NCBI GenBank assembly: GCA_002412925.1
Contig: DHVZ01000038.1
Location: 33,660-72,044 of the forward strand
Source of the DNA: Anaerolineales bacterium UBA5195
Lineage (GTDB): Bacteria; Chloroflexota; Anaerolineae; Anaerolineales; Villigracilaceae
DNA length: 38,385 bases
Direction: 5' to 3'
In this document: in pieces, positions 15,878 through 22,818 of the stretch
Position numbering within the stretch: position 1 is the first letter of the stretch
Layout of the letters: each line of letters opens with the position of its first letter
Made by a program: the position numbers and the translations under genes
Notes under the pieces: model-generated
The model's input: the letters and a program-made list of their open reading frames with translations, nothing else
What the model was told of the DNA's origin: nothing
Database searches by the model: none

Positions 15878-16533
15878 TTCTGACCAACGCTTTCCAGGAG
15901 CCAATTGAACCAGGGCCGCAGCCCATCACCGGTGTGGCAGGAGAGTTCAAACTGGGTTACACCGGGATTAAGCGCTTCGATACCTTTGCGGAAAAAATCC
16001 ATGCGAAAAGGGACGTAAGGCAGCAAATCCGTCTTATTGATGACCACCACGTCGGCGCCGCGATACATGCCCGGATATTTATAAGGTTTATCGTCGCCCT
16101 CCGGGATGGAGGCAACCAGGACACTTTTATGCGTACCGAGCTGAAACTCAGCCGGGCAGACCAGGTTGCCGACGTTTTCGACGATCAGGAGATCAAGATT
16201 GGACAGGTCGAGCTGTGGCAGCGCCGATTGGAGCATGACAGCATCGAGGTGGCAGTTGCCGCCGGTGTTGATTTGGACGGCTGTAGCCCCGGCGGCGGCG
16301 GCGCGGTCTGCGTCAAAACAGGTGGCGATGTCGCCATTGACCATCCCAATCCGCAATTGACCTTTCAGGACGCTGACGGTCTGCTCGACCAGCGAGGTCT
16401 TACCCGCGCCTGGCGAGGCCATCAGGTTAATCGCAAAGACACCCGCCGCCTGAAACCGCGCCCGGTTTTCACTGGCAAGACGGTCATTGGCGGACAAGAT
16501 TTTTTCTACGACAGAAATTCTGGTGGTCATCAT
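15874..16533 (-). CDS. hypB: Hydrogenase nickel incorporation GTPase HypB
   Basis: HypB is the GTPase that loads nickel with HypA. The 219-residue protein has the P-loop NLMASPGAGKTSLVEQ (about 36-51), NGDIATCFDADR, the metal-site segment INTGGNCHLDA, VENVGNLVCPAEFQLG and the guanine motif VINKTDLLPY. It lacks the His-rich N-terminal nickel store and the short N-terminal Cys motif of some homologues, so it is the compact form. Two ATGs in tandem (16533 and 16530) can serve as start. It begins 6 bp after hypA and overlaps hypF by 4 bp. Confidence 0.96.
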   Translation of the reverse strand: MMTTRISVVEKILSANDRLASENRARFQAAGVFAINLMASPGAGKTSLVEQTVSVLKGQLRIGMVNGDIATCFDADRAAAAGATAVQINTGGNCHLDAVMLQSALPQLDLSNLDLLIVENVGNLVCPAEFQLGTHKSVLVASIPEGDDKPYKYPGMYRGADVVVINKTDLLPYVPFRMDFFRKGIEALNPGVTQFELSCHTGDGLRPWFNWLLESVGQK

Positions 16534-16539
16534 TTTTTT

Positions 16540-16884
16540 TCACGACTCGACTTCAATGGCCTCGAGGTAGAACTCTTCACCACTCTTGACTTTAAGATGC
16601 GTGCCGGCGCATTTTGGGCAAGACAGTTCACGGCTTGTTGGAGGATAGGAGTGACCACAGTCCATGCATTTCAGCTCAACTGGAATACGCTTGAAGTGCA
16701 GTCTCGCGCCCTGGGCAATCGTCTTCTCACTGATCAAATCCCAGTAAAACTGGACAGAGTCATCCACCGCAGAGGACCACTGGCCCATGACGATGAACAG
16801 ATCGGTAATGCGCCTGGCTTGTTGCCCTTCGGCGTGGCGAATAGCGATTTCAAGAATGCTCTGGGTGATGGCCAGTTCGTGCAT
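16540..16884 (-). CDS. hypA: Hydrogenase maturation nickel chaperone HypA
   Basis: HypA binds nickel through its N-terminal Met-His and carries a structural zinc. This 114-residue protein begins MHELAITQSILEIA, so the start is at 16884 although the frame stays open 39 codons further upstream. The zinc site is CMDC..CPKC (about residues 73-76 and 88-91), with a slightly longer insert than usual. It is the first gene of hypA-hypB-hypF. A weak GAG element precedes the ATG. Confidence 0.95.
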   Translation of the reverse strand: MHELAITQSILEIAIRHAEGQQARRITDLFIVMGQWSSAVDDSVQFYWDLISEKTIAQGARLHFKRIPVELKCMDCGHSYPPTSRELSCPKCAGTHLKVKSGEEFYLEAIEVES

Positions 16885-16936
16885 AATTTTCTCAAATGTA
16901 ATAGTATTCAAAAGCCCAAAAAAACCAGAGTGACAA

Positions 16937-16955
16937 ATGTAACGAAATATGTAAC
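16937..16955. repeat. Short direct repeat upstream of hypA
   Basis: ATGTAAC occurs twice with a 12-bp period, about 53-71 bp upstream of the hypA start. It may be a regulator site for the hyp operon, but two 7-bp copies in AT-rich DNA are weak evidence. Confidence 0.3.
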
Positions 16956-17070
16956 CTATTCGGGTAGGAATAATTGATATTGTCAGTAGTTCACGAAACA
17001 TCCTGGAAAAGCCCTATCTTCGTTCTGTGCTCCATGCGTTCCTGCCCAAAAAACGGCAGCATGGCGATAA

Positions 17071-17092
17071 AAAAGGGCGCTTACGCGCCCTT
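17071..17092 (-). terminator. Terminator of the CBS-domain gene
   Basis: AAGGGCGC (17073-17080) and GCGCCCTT (17085-17092) form an 8-bp stem with loop TTAC, followed on the minus strand by six T. It lies directly after the CBS gene stop. Confidence 0.85.
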
Positions 17093-17096
17093 AATT

Positions 17097-17537
17097 TTAC
17101 TGCGTCCCGCCACTGATATAATGCTCAAGTTGGCTGATCAGAAATTTTTGCTCATGGATCACATCCCGAAGCACATCACCAATCGAAATGACACCCAATA
17201 ATTGTCCGCTTTCCATGACCGGCAGGTGCCGGATGCGTTTTTCGGTCATGATAGCCATGCACTCCTCAAGCGGCTGGTTGGGAGCCACATAGAGTACTTT
17301 TTCGGTCATGATCTCGCGCACGCGGGTTTCCGCGCAGGTTTTGCCGAGCAAATCAACCTTGCGAACGATATCGCGTTCAGACAAAATGCCTTCGATCTGA
17401 TCTTCGCTCATCACCAGCGCAGCTCCAACGTTGCGTTCGGCCATCACCTTGAGAGCCTCCAGGACAGTGGCCTCGGGAGCGACAGAAAAGATATCGCTTC
17501 CACTTTTTGCTTTCAATAAATCACGGACAATGGCCAT
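17097..17537 (-). CDS. CBS-pair protein
   Basis: The 146-residue protein is made of two CBS domains: about 10-70 (IFSVAPEATVLEALKVMAERNVGAALVM..GILSERDIV) and 78-135 (VLYVAPNQPLEECMAIMTEKRIRHLPVM..GVISIGDVLRDVI). Stand-alone CBS pairs bind adenine nucleotides such as AMP, ATP or SAM and usually regulate a partner. The start at 17537 follows AAGGAG at good spacing; the frame is open 29 codons further upstream but without a ribosome binding site. It is monocistronic, with a terminator right after the stop. The partner is unknown. Confidence 0.9.
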   Translation of the reverse strand: MAIVRDLLKAKSGSDIFSVAPEATVLEALKVMAERNVGAALVMSEDQIEGILSERDIVRKVDLLGKTCAETRVREIMTEKVLYVAPNQPLEECMAIMTEKRIRHLPVMESGQLLGVISIGDVLRDVIHEQKFLISQLEHYISGGTQ

Positions 17538-17827
17538 AGCAGATCTCCTTGATAATCGGATAATTAAAATCAGTTTACACAGAATATTCTCCTTTGTCAA
17601 TAAAAACCCTCCTCTTAACCTCACGAAAGCCGGGAGAGTTTCCGATTTTTGGGGTGTTTGATGGGCGCACGATCAACACCCACCAAAAATCGTCTTCTTC
17701 AAAATATTTTGCAAGCTGCCATTTCTGTCTCCCTGGAAAATTGCAGGGAGAGTTGCAATCGCCCCCGTTTTGTTGATCAAGAGTATACTTTTTATTGCCA
17801 CACCACACCCAACAAGGAGAAAAATTT
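17538..17827. other. Divergent intergenic region without a recognised gene
   Basis: The 290 bp between the CBS gene (minus) and the small membrane protein gene (plus) must hold both promoters. I see no clear gene, RNA or strong hairpin. Confidence 0.4.
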
Positions 17828-18205
17828 ATGACCTTTTCACTTCCCTTCATCGTCATCAACCTGGCCCTGGTTTTCTATACCATCGGCGTCTGGAGCGAGC
17901 GTCTCTCAGGTCGGCTCAAAATCTGGCATACCGTTTTCTTCTGGCTGGGAATCATTTGCGATACCTGGGGCACGGGAATGATGTTCGAAATGGTTGGAGG
18001 ACTGACTTATGACCTGCATGGAATGTCGGGCCTGCTGGCCATCCTCCTGATGTTCATCCATGCCATTTGGGCAACCCTTGTACTTGCCAAGAAAGACGAA
18101 AAAATGATCGCGAACTTCCATAAATTCAGCGTTGCCGTCTGGCTGATCTGGCTGATTCCCTATTTCAGCCCGATGCTCCTCAGAACGTTAGAAGCCGGGA
18201 AGTAA
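17828..18205 (+). CDS. Small four-helix membrane protein, HsmA/TIGR03987-like
   Basis: The start is set by AAGGAGA seven bases before the ATG at 17828. The 125-residue product has four membrane helices (about 3-20, 34-52, 60-80 and 97-118) with charged loops (SERLSGRLKIW; KKDEKMIANFHK) and a conserved-looking DTWGTGMM motif. Size, topology and motif recall the HsmA (TIGR03987) family of unknown role, first noted in methanogens; I assign this from memory without an alignment. No operon partner is obvious. Confidence 0.65.
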   Translation: MTFSLPFIVINLALVFYTIGVWSERLSGRLKIWHTVFFWLGIICDTWGTGMMFEMVGGLTYDLHGMSGLLAILLMFIHAIWATLVLAKKDEKMIANFHKFSVAVWLIWLIPYFSPMLLRTLEAGK

Positions 18206-18297
18206 AGCCTCTTCATCGATTTTCAAGCAACGTCTTGCGCGCCAGGGCGTATATAGTGTAATATTTCACCAGACAAACAACCCCAAAGGAAAATAAC

Positions 18298-18789
18298 ATG
18301 GCCAAAATCGAACCCCTCGTACAAGATTTTCTCGCCCAGAAAAGCATCGCCGTTGTCGGTGTTTCTGAAAAGCGTGATACCGGCTGCAACCTGGCCTACA
18401 CCAAATTCAAGGATGAAGGTTACCAGGTCTTCGCGGTCAACCCGCATCTGACAAGCTTCCAAGGCGAACCCTGCTACCCGGACCTGAAATCCATCCCGCA
18501 GAAACCAGATGGAGTCTTCATCCTGACCAACCCGAACGTAACAGAAATCATCGTTCGCGAATGTGTGGATTTGGGCGTCAAGCACGTCTGGATGCACTGC
18601 ATGTTGGGCACCAAACCAGGCCTGGGCGCAGGCATGACCAGCGTCTCAGCCGAGGCGGTCAAGCTGTGCAAGGAAAACGGCATCAACGTTATCCCAGGCG
18701 CCTGCCCAAACCAGTTCCTGAAGGCCGATTTTGGTCACGGCATGATGCGCGGGCTGTGGGGGCTGCTCGGATTTATGAAGGTAGAGTAA
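18298..18789 (+). CDS. CoA-binding domain protein, YccU type
   Basis: The 163-residue protein is a single Rossmann-like CoA-binding domain. Residues 15-22 (KSIAVVGVSEK) form the nucleotide-binding turn; YQVFAVNPHLTSFQGEPCYPDLKSIP and GVFILTNPNVTEIIVRECVDLGVKHVWMH follow the family pattern. The end carries NVIPGACPNQFL, where YccU-like proteins have IxGxCPMM. No ligase domains are present, so it is probably a regulatory or binding protein. AAAGGAAA precedes the ATG, and a strong terminator follows, so the gene is monocistronic. Confidence 0.85.
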   Translation: MAKIEPLVQDFLAQKSIAVVGVSEKRDTGCNLAYTKFKDEGYQVFAVNPHLTSFQGEPCYPDLKSIPQKPDGVFILTNPNVTEIIVRECVDLGVKHVWMHCMLGTKPGLGAGMTSVSAEAVKLCKENGINVIPGACPNQFLKADFGHGMMRGLWGLLGFMKVE

Positions 18790-18802
18790 GAACCGATTTT
18801 GG

Positions 18803-18831
18803 AAAAGCCAGCCTCCCCAGGCTGGCTTTTT
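18803..18831 (+). terminator. Strong rho-independent terminator
   Basis: AAAAGCCAGCC (18803-18813) and GGCTGGCTTTT (18820-18830) form an 11-bp perfect stem with a six-base loop, ending in a T run. It follows the CoA-binding gene by 13 bp. Confidence 0.92.
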
Positions 18832-18989
18832 AATTTAAGCGGCTGTAAATACAGCGAGCTATCATTATCGATAACCTGATTTAAGAAAACTGTCGGTCAT
18901 TCTGCTTGCCCCAAAGAGGCGGAAATTGTATGCTTGCATTATGACCCACCCGCCCGAAAAGCAGCCGTGACAATCCAAAGGAGGAAAAG

Positions 18990-19805
18990 ATGAAACGTTG
19001 CCTGACCTTTGCCTTGCTTGTCGTTACCCTGGTAGTCACCAGTGCCTGCCAGGCCGCCCCAACAGTAGTACCCTCGCAAATTCCGCTACCCACAGCCGCC
19101 CCCATCCCCGCCCTGGCCGGGCAATTAACTGTCATCACCGAAGACTTCCCTCCGCTCAATTATGCGGAAAACAATCTCGCCAAGGGGCCATCGGTCGAAA
19201 TTGTGCAGGCCATCCAGGCAAAGCTTGGCCTGGCTAACGAAATCCAGATCTATCCCTGGGCACGCGGCTACAAGATGACCGGCGAGACTGTCAATACGGC
19301 CATTTTCTCAACCAGCCGCACCAAGGAACGGGAAGACCTGTTCAAGTGGGTCGGCCCGATCGCGGTTAAAAAGTACACCCTCTATGCCAAAGCCGGCTCA
19401 GGGATAAAAATCTCGTCCCTCGAAGATGCCAAAGCCTACAGCATCGGCGTCCAGCGCGAAGGCGTTACCGAGATTGACTTGAAAGCCGCCGGTTTCACCA
19501 ACCTGGATGCCGTGGCCGCGCAGGCGGAAAACCTGGAGAAGCTCAGGCGCAGCCGCATCGATCTCTGGTATGGAGATAGCGGCTCGGTCACAGCCATCTG
19601 TAAGCAGGCAGGCGTCGATATCAAAGAGCTTGAACCTGTCTTCGTCGTCAGGGAAGGACTGATGTATATCGCCTTCAACAAGGACACAGACGACAGTATC
19701 GTCAAAGCCTGGCAGGACGCCTACGATGAGTTGTACCGTGATGGAACCATTATCAGGATCTTCAAGCAAAACCAACTGGATAATTTTTACCCCATCATCC
19801 AATAA
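18990..19805 (+). CDS. Family 3 solute-binding lipoprotein
   Basis: The 271-residue protein has a lipoprotein signal with lipobox VTSAC (Cys20) and a short Pro/Thr linker. A family 3 periplasmic-binding domain follows (LTVITEDFPPLNYAENNLAKG at the start, then EIVQAI, AIFSTSRTKEREDLFKWVGPI and YSIGVQREG). The family binds polar amino acids or similar small solutes. The segment after ARGYKM is where ligand-contacting residues usually lie, but the ligand cannot be inferred. No permease or ATPase gene is adjacent, so it is an orphan binding protein that may serve a remote transporter or a sensor kinase. GGAGG precedes the ATG. Confidence 0.88.
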   Translation: MKRCLTFALLVVTLVVTSACQAAPTVVPSQIPLPTAAPIPALAGQLTVITEDFPPLNYAENNLAKGPSVEIVQAIQAKLGLANEIQIYPWARGYKMTGETVNTAIFSTSRTKEREDLFKWVGPIAVKKYTLYAKAGSGIKISSLEDAKAYSIGVQREGVTEIDLKAAGFTNLDAVAAQAENLEKLRRSRIDLWYGDSGSVTAICKQAGVDIKELEPVFVVREGLMYIAFNKDTDDSIVKAWQDAYDELYRDGTIIRIFKQNQLDNFYPIIQ

Positions 19806-19884
19806 ATTTGGCGCTTTGAAAATCCGCAGCAAGACCCAGGATTTTACTGCTTCAAGAAGAGTAAGCCACGCGACCAGGGCAGGG

Positions 19885-19890
19885 TATAAT
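19885..19890 (+). promoter_or_regulatory. -10 box upstream of the epimerase gene
   Basis: GGGTATAAT gives a perfect TATAAT 60 bp upstream of the ATG. The -35 is weak. Confidence 0.5.
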
Positions 19891-19950
19891 TCACCCAATG
19901 CGCTGAAGCTCTCCAGCAGCTTAGCGCTAAACAAACACTCAGGAGTGAAC

Positions 19951-20355
19951 ATGCCCCAGATCAAACAAATCAATCACGTGGCCATCGTTGTCGAAGACAT
20001 CGACGAATCGCTGGCCTTCTGGCGCGATGCGCTCGGCATCGAAATGCACGAACTGCGCGACGTGCCCGCCGAAAAATCCAAAGTTGCCTTCCTGCCGGTG
20101 GCGGGCAGCGAGATCGAACTCGTCCAGCCCACCAGTGACGACTCTGGCATCGCCAAATACCTGGCCAAGCGCGGCCAGGGCATGCACCACGTCTGCCTCG
20201 AGGTTGATGACATCGAGGGCATGCTGGCGCAGCTCAAAGAAAAGGGTGTGCGTCTGATCAATGAGCAGCCCAAAACTGCCGCCGATGGTAAACGCTATGC
20301 CTTCATCCATCCCGAAAGCTCCAGCGGCGTGCTGGTGGAGTTATATCAAATCTAA
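19951..20355 (+). CDS. mce: Methylmalonyl-CoA epimerase, VOC family
   Basis: The start at 19951 follows AGGAG by five bases; the longer open frame upstream has no ribosome binding site and no homology. The 134-residue protein is a tandem VOC fold: INHVAIVVEDIDESLAFWRDALG in the first half with metal-ligand His9, and HHVCLEVDDIEGMLAQLK with SGVLVELYQ in the second. These are the hallmarks of methylmalonyl-CoA epimerase, which interconverts the 2R and 2S forms in propionate metabolism. The mutase genes are not in this window. Other VOC enzymes are possible but the pattern fits Mce best. Confidence 0.88.
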   Translation: MPQIKQINHVAIVVEDIDESLAFWRDALGIEMHELRDVPAEKSKVAFLPVAGSEIELVQPTSDDSGIAKYLAKRGQGMHHVCLEVDDIEGMLAQLKEKGVRLINEQPKTAADGKRYAFIHPESSSGVLVELYQI

Positions 20356-20357
20356 CG

Positions 20358-20387
20358 GTAGGGGCGACCCATTGGGGTCGCCCCTAC
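20358..20387. repeat. GTAGGGGCGA palindromic dispersed repeat, copy 1
   Basis: GTAGGGGCGACCC and its complement form a 13-bp perfect stem with loop ATTG, two bases after the mce stop. A sister element with the same outer arms lies at 31037-31067. Together they look like a REP- or MITE-like family placed in intergenic gaps. Confidence 0.75.
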
Positions 20388-20389
20388 GC

Positions 20390-20395
20390 TATAAT
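20390..20395 (+). promoter_or_regulatory. -10 box giving a likely leaderless tilS mRNA
   Basis: TATAAT ends six bases before the tilS ATG, so transcription should start at or next to the start codon. No ribosome binding site is present. It lies directly after the palindromic repeat. Confidence 0.55.
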
Positions 20396-20401
20396 CAGAA
20401 G

Positions 20402-21766
20402 ATGCTTTCGCATTTAGAATTGGAACCGGGGCGGATTCTGGTTGTCGGCGTTTCCGGTGGGCCAGACAGCCTTGCCCTCCTGCATTATCTGCGCGAAATC
20501 TCCTACCCGCTGCTCGTGGCCTCGTTTAATCACCGTCTGCGCCCCGAGGCCGAGGCGGATGTAGCCTTTGTGCAGCAAGCCGCCGCCGGGTTGGGGTTGC
20601 CCTTCGTCACCGATGCAGCAGATGTGGCAGCGTATGCCGGGGCCGCAGGCCTCTCGCTGGAGGAGGCCGCGCGGGAATTGCGTTATCAGTTCCTGTTTCG
20701 CGCAGCGCGTAAGGCCGGGGCGCAGGCCGTGGCGGTTGGCCACACCGCCGATGACCAGGCCGAGACGGTCCTGATGCACTTCCTGCGCGGGGCCGGTTTA
20801 TCGGGGCTGAAAGGCATGCCAGCCCGCCTCCTCTTGCCCATTTTCGATGCGGAGATCCCGCTGGTGCGCCCCCTGCTCGGCTGGACGCGCGCCGAGACCG
20901 AAGCCTACTGCCGCAGCCATGGCTTGAATCCGCGCCACGACGCAACCAATACTGACACAACCTACTTCCGCAACCGCCTGCGCCACGAACTGCTGCCCGA
21001 ACTCGAAAAATACAATCCGCAGATCAGGCAAGCGTTGGCAAAAACAGCCGTGGCGCTGCAAGGCGACTATGATTTACTGAATAACCTGGTGGAGGCCGCC
21101 TGGCAAAAAGCGGTCTCCCGAACTGGCAGCGAGTTCGTGGAATTTAAGCGTTCACAGCTCGAAAACCTATCCCTGGCCCTGCGCCGGAACCTGTTCCGAA
21201 AAGCGGCTTTCCTGCTCAAACCCGGCCTGCGCGACGTGGGTTTTGACGGCCTTGAGCGCGCCTCCACACTCAAAGCGGTTGATCTGGCCGGGGGCTTAAA
21301 AACCCTTGTCGAAGGTAGAAAACTGTTTTTAACAGCTGACGAATCAAGGCTGCCTGTTGATTACCCGCAGGTCAGCGAACAATCACCAGTCGCGAATGGC
21401 CAGACAACCCTGGGAAACGAATGGATTCTGACTTGCGAACTTGTTTCCAGTTACTCGTCACTGATCACAGACAACTTCACAGCTTTCTTCGATGCCGATT
21501 TGGCGAAAAGCAAGCTCTGGCTCAGACCGGTCCGCGCGGGAGACAGGTTCGAGCCATTGGGCATGCGCAGTCAAACGGTCAAACTCTCGGACCTGTTTGT
21601 GAATCTTAAAATCCCCAAAAGATTGCGAAAAAAATGGCCTGTGCTGTGCGTGGAGTCTGAAATCGCCTGGGTTGTCGGCCTGCGAATGGCAGAACCGTTC
21701 AAAGTAACTGAAAAAACGCAGAGGGTGCTGAAAATCGAAATTAAAAAATCACAGGGGCGGGAGTAA
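20402..21766 (+). CDS. tilS: tRNA(Ile)-lysidine synthase
   Basis: TilS attaches lysine to C34 of tRNA(Ile) CAU so that it reads AUA. The 454-residue protein has the PP-loop ATP pyrophosphatase motif VSGGPDSLALLHYL near residue 17, FNHRLRPEAEADVAFVQ, GHTADDQAETVLMHFLRG, and TTYFRNRLRHELLP. The middle TilS domain follows, then a C-terminal domain with RPVRAGDRFEPLGM, KRLRKKWPVLC and AWVVGLRMAEPFKVT. The start at 20402 is the first sensible ATG and begins MLSHLELEPGRILVVGVSGG. An inverted repeat at its 3' end contains the stop codon in its loop. Confidence 0.95.
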   Translation: MLSHLELEPGRILVVGVSGGPDSLALLHYLREISYPLLVASFNHRLRPEAEADVAFVQQAAAGLGLPFVTDAADVAAYAGAAGLSLEEAARELRYQFLFRAARKAGAQAVAVGHTADDQAETVLMHFLRGAGLSGLKGMPARLLLPIFDAEIPLVRPLLGWTRAETEAYCRSHGLNPRHDATNTDTTYFRNRLRHELLPELEKYNPQIRQALAKTAVALQGDYDLLNNLVEAAWQKAVSRTGSEFVEFKRSQLENLSLALRRNLFRKAAFLLKPGLRDVGFDGLERASTLKAVDLAGGLKTLVEGRKLFLTADESRLPVDYPQVSEQSPVANGQTTLGNEWILTCELVSSYSSLITDNFTAFFDADLAKSKLWLRPVRAGDRFEPLGMRSQTVKLSDLFVNLKIPKRLRKKWPVLCVESEIAWVVGLRMAEPFKVTEKTQRVLKIEIKKSQGRE

Positions 21767-21778
21767 ATCCGCCCCTGT
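21751..21778 (-). terminator. Terminator of the recombinase-like gene, overlapping the tilS end
   Basis: ACAGGGGCGG (21751-21760) pairs with CCGCCCCTGT (21769-21778); the tilS TAA lies in the loop. On the minus strand the hairpin is followed by GATTTTTT, so it terminates the converging gene. It shares the AGGGGCG arm with the repeats at 20358 and 31037. Confidence 0.75.
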
Positions 21779-21782
21779 TGGT

Positions 21783-22685
21783 TTAACTCTTGCCCGTGGT
21801 CAATTGCTTGAGCTTCATGTTTAACTCGCGCCACTGGATTTTCGAAACCCCCAGGCTCTGGCGAATCTTGTCGTTTTCTGTGCCGCGCCGGTATTCAGCG
21901 AGGGCATAAGTCCAGCGGCACATGTCAAAGGACAGGTGCTTGTCGAGGCCGGCATCTTCGCCGATATCTTCGAGCAGGTACTCAAGGCGGCGAGGCGACC
22001 AGGGGAAGAGCCGGTCGACCGGCTTGTATTGAGCTACATATTCTTCGAAGGCCGGGAGCCAGTCTTCGGCGATGGGCAGTTTTCGCTCCTTGTAACGATT
22101 GGCAGGGCTGGCATAGCGGATAAAAAGGGTTGGGCCATCGGGCGACTCAAAATCGATGTGGTTGAGGTGAATACCCAGGCACTCGCTTTTCTTGATACCG
22201 GTCGTCAACAGCAGGTAGAGCAAGGCATAAGGACGGGCATCGGGTTTCGCCTTACGGCGATACCGGTCAGCGGCCAGCATGATCGACTGGATTTCTTCAT
22301 CACTCAGGATCACGGGGAGCGGGCTCATCACCGAGCGCTGGACAACCTTCTCGGCCGGGTTGAGCATCAACGCGCCATTTTTGTGCAGCCAGCGGAAGAA
22401 GGATTTGGTGGTGGTGATGCGGCGCGCCAGTGTCTTCGGGCTGCAGGGCACGCCTCGTTCCTTTTGCATCCATTCGAAATAGTTGTTCAGGTCGGCAGTG
22501 GTAATGGCGCCCAGGGCGCGATCCGGAGGAAAATAAGAGGCCATCAAACGCAAATCTGACAGGAAGGCTTTCACCGTATAAGGTGAACGCCCCTGGTCGT
22601 TCAAATAGATTTCGTAGGCATTGACGGCTGGCATGATGGTTGTATTGGCAGTAATATGCGCAGTAAGCGTGGTGGTTGATGCCAT
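21783..22685 (-). CDS. Tyrosine-recombinase-fold protein lacking catalytic residues
   Basis: The 300-residue protein has the full XerC/D layout: an N-terminal SAM-like core-binding domain (about 20-112, SPYTVKAFLSDLRLMASYF) and a C-terminal recombinase domain. Aligned by eye with XerD, only two of six catalytic residues remain, Lys199 (RYKERKLPI) and Arg257 (CRWTY). Arg I is Lys165 (TTGIKKSE), HxxR His is Asp254, LGH His is Val280, and the nucleophilic Tyr is Asn289. It should not cut DNA but may still bind it. The start at 22685 follows AGGAGG by five bases. The reading frame is clean, so it looks maintained rather than decayed. No phage or element genes are near. Confidence 0.85.
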   Translation of the reverse strand: MASTTTLTAHITANTTIMPAVNAYEIYLNDQGRSPYTVKAFLSDLRLMASYFPPDRALGAITTADLNNYFEWMQKERGVPCSPKTLARRITTTKSFFRWLHKNGALMLNPAEKVVQRSVMSPLPVILSDEEIQSIMLAADRYRRKAKPDARPYALLYLLLTTGIKKSECLGIHLNHIDFESPDGPTLFIRYASPANRYKERKLPIAEDWLPAFEEYVAQYKPVDRLFPWSPRRLEYLLEDIGEDAGLDKHLSFDMCRWTYALAEYRRGTENDKIRQSLGVSKIQWRELNMKLKQLTTGKS

Positions 22686-22717
22686 GCGTTCCTCCTGATG
22701 GTAACACGAAGTCCGGT

Positions 22718-22733
22718 CACTACGCGCATAGTG
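22718..22733. promoter_or_regulatory. Short dyad upstream of the recombinase-like gene
   Basis: CACTA and TAGTG flank six bases 33 bp upstream of the start codon. It could be an operator, possibly of the DNA-binding product itself. With five-base arms this is weak. Confidence 0.3.
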
Positions 22734-22818
22734 TAGCATAAAAATGGCAGAATCCAACAGAAAAAATTGGTTTGAAATGCTTTTGTCACTTTCCCCCAGC
22801 CATCAGGCCAGGTTATGG

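Noticed and set aside
15934..16977. Long plus-strand open frame across hypA/hypB
   Set aside because: It is antisense to two clearly recognised genes, has no family match and no ribosome binding site. It is a shadow of their codon bias.
16885..17001. A 39-residue N-terminal extension of HypA
   Set aside because: HypA function needs Met1-His2 at the N-terminus, and the MHELAI start is at 16884.
21783..22685. Phage or integrative element suggested by an integrase-like gene
   Set aside because: No att-like repeats, phage genes or tRNA are nearby, and the protein lacks its catalytic tyrosine.
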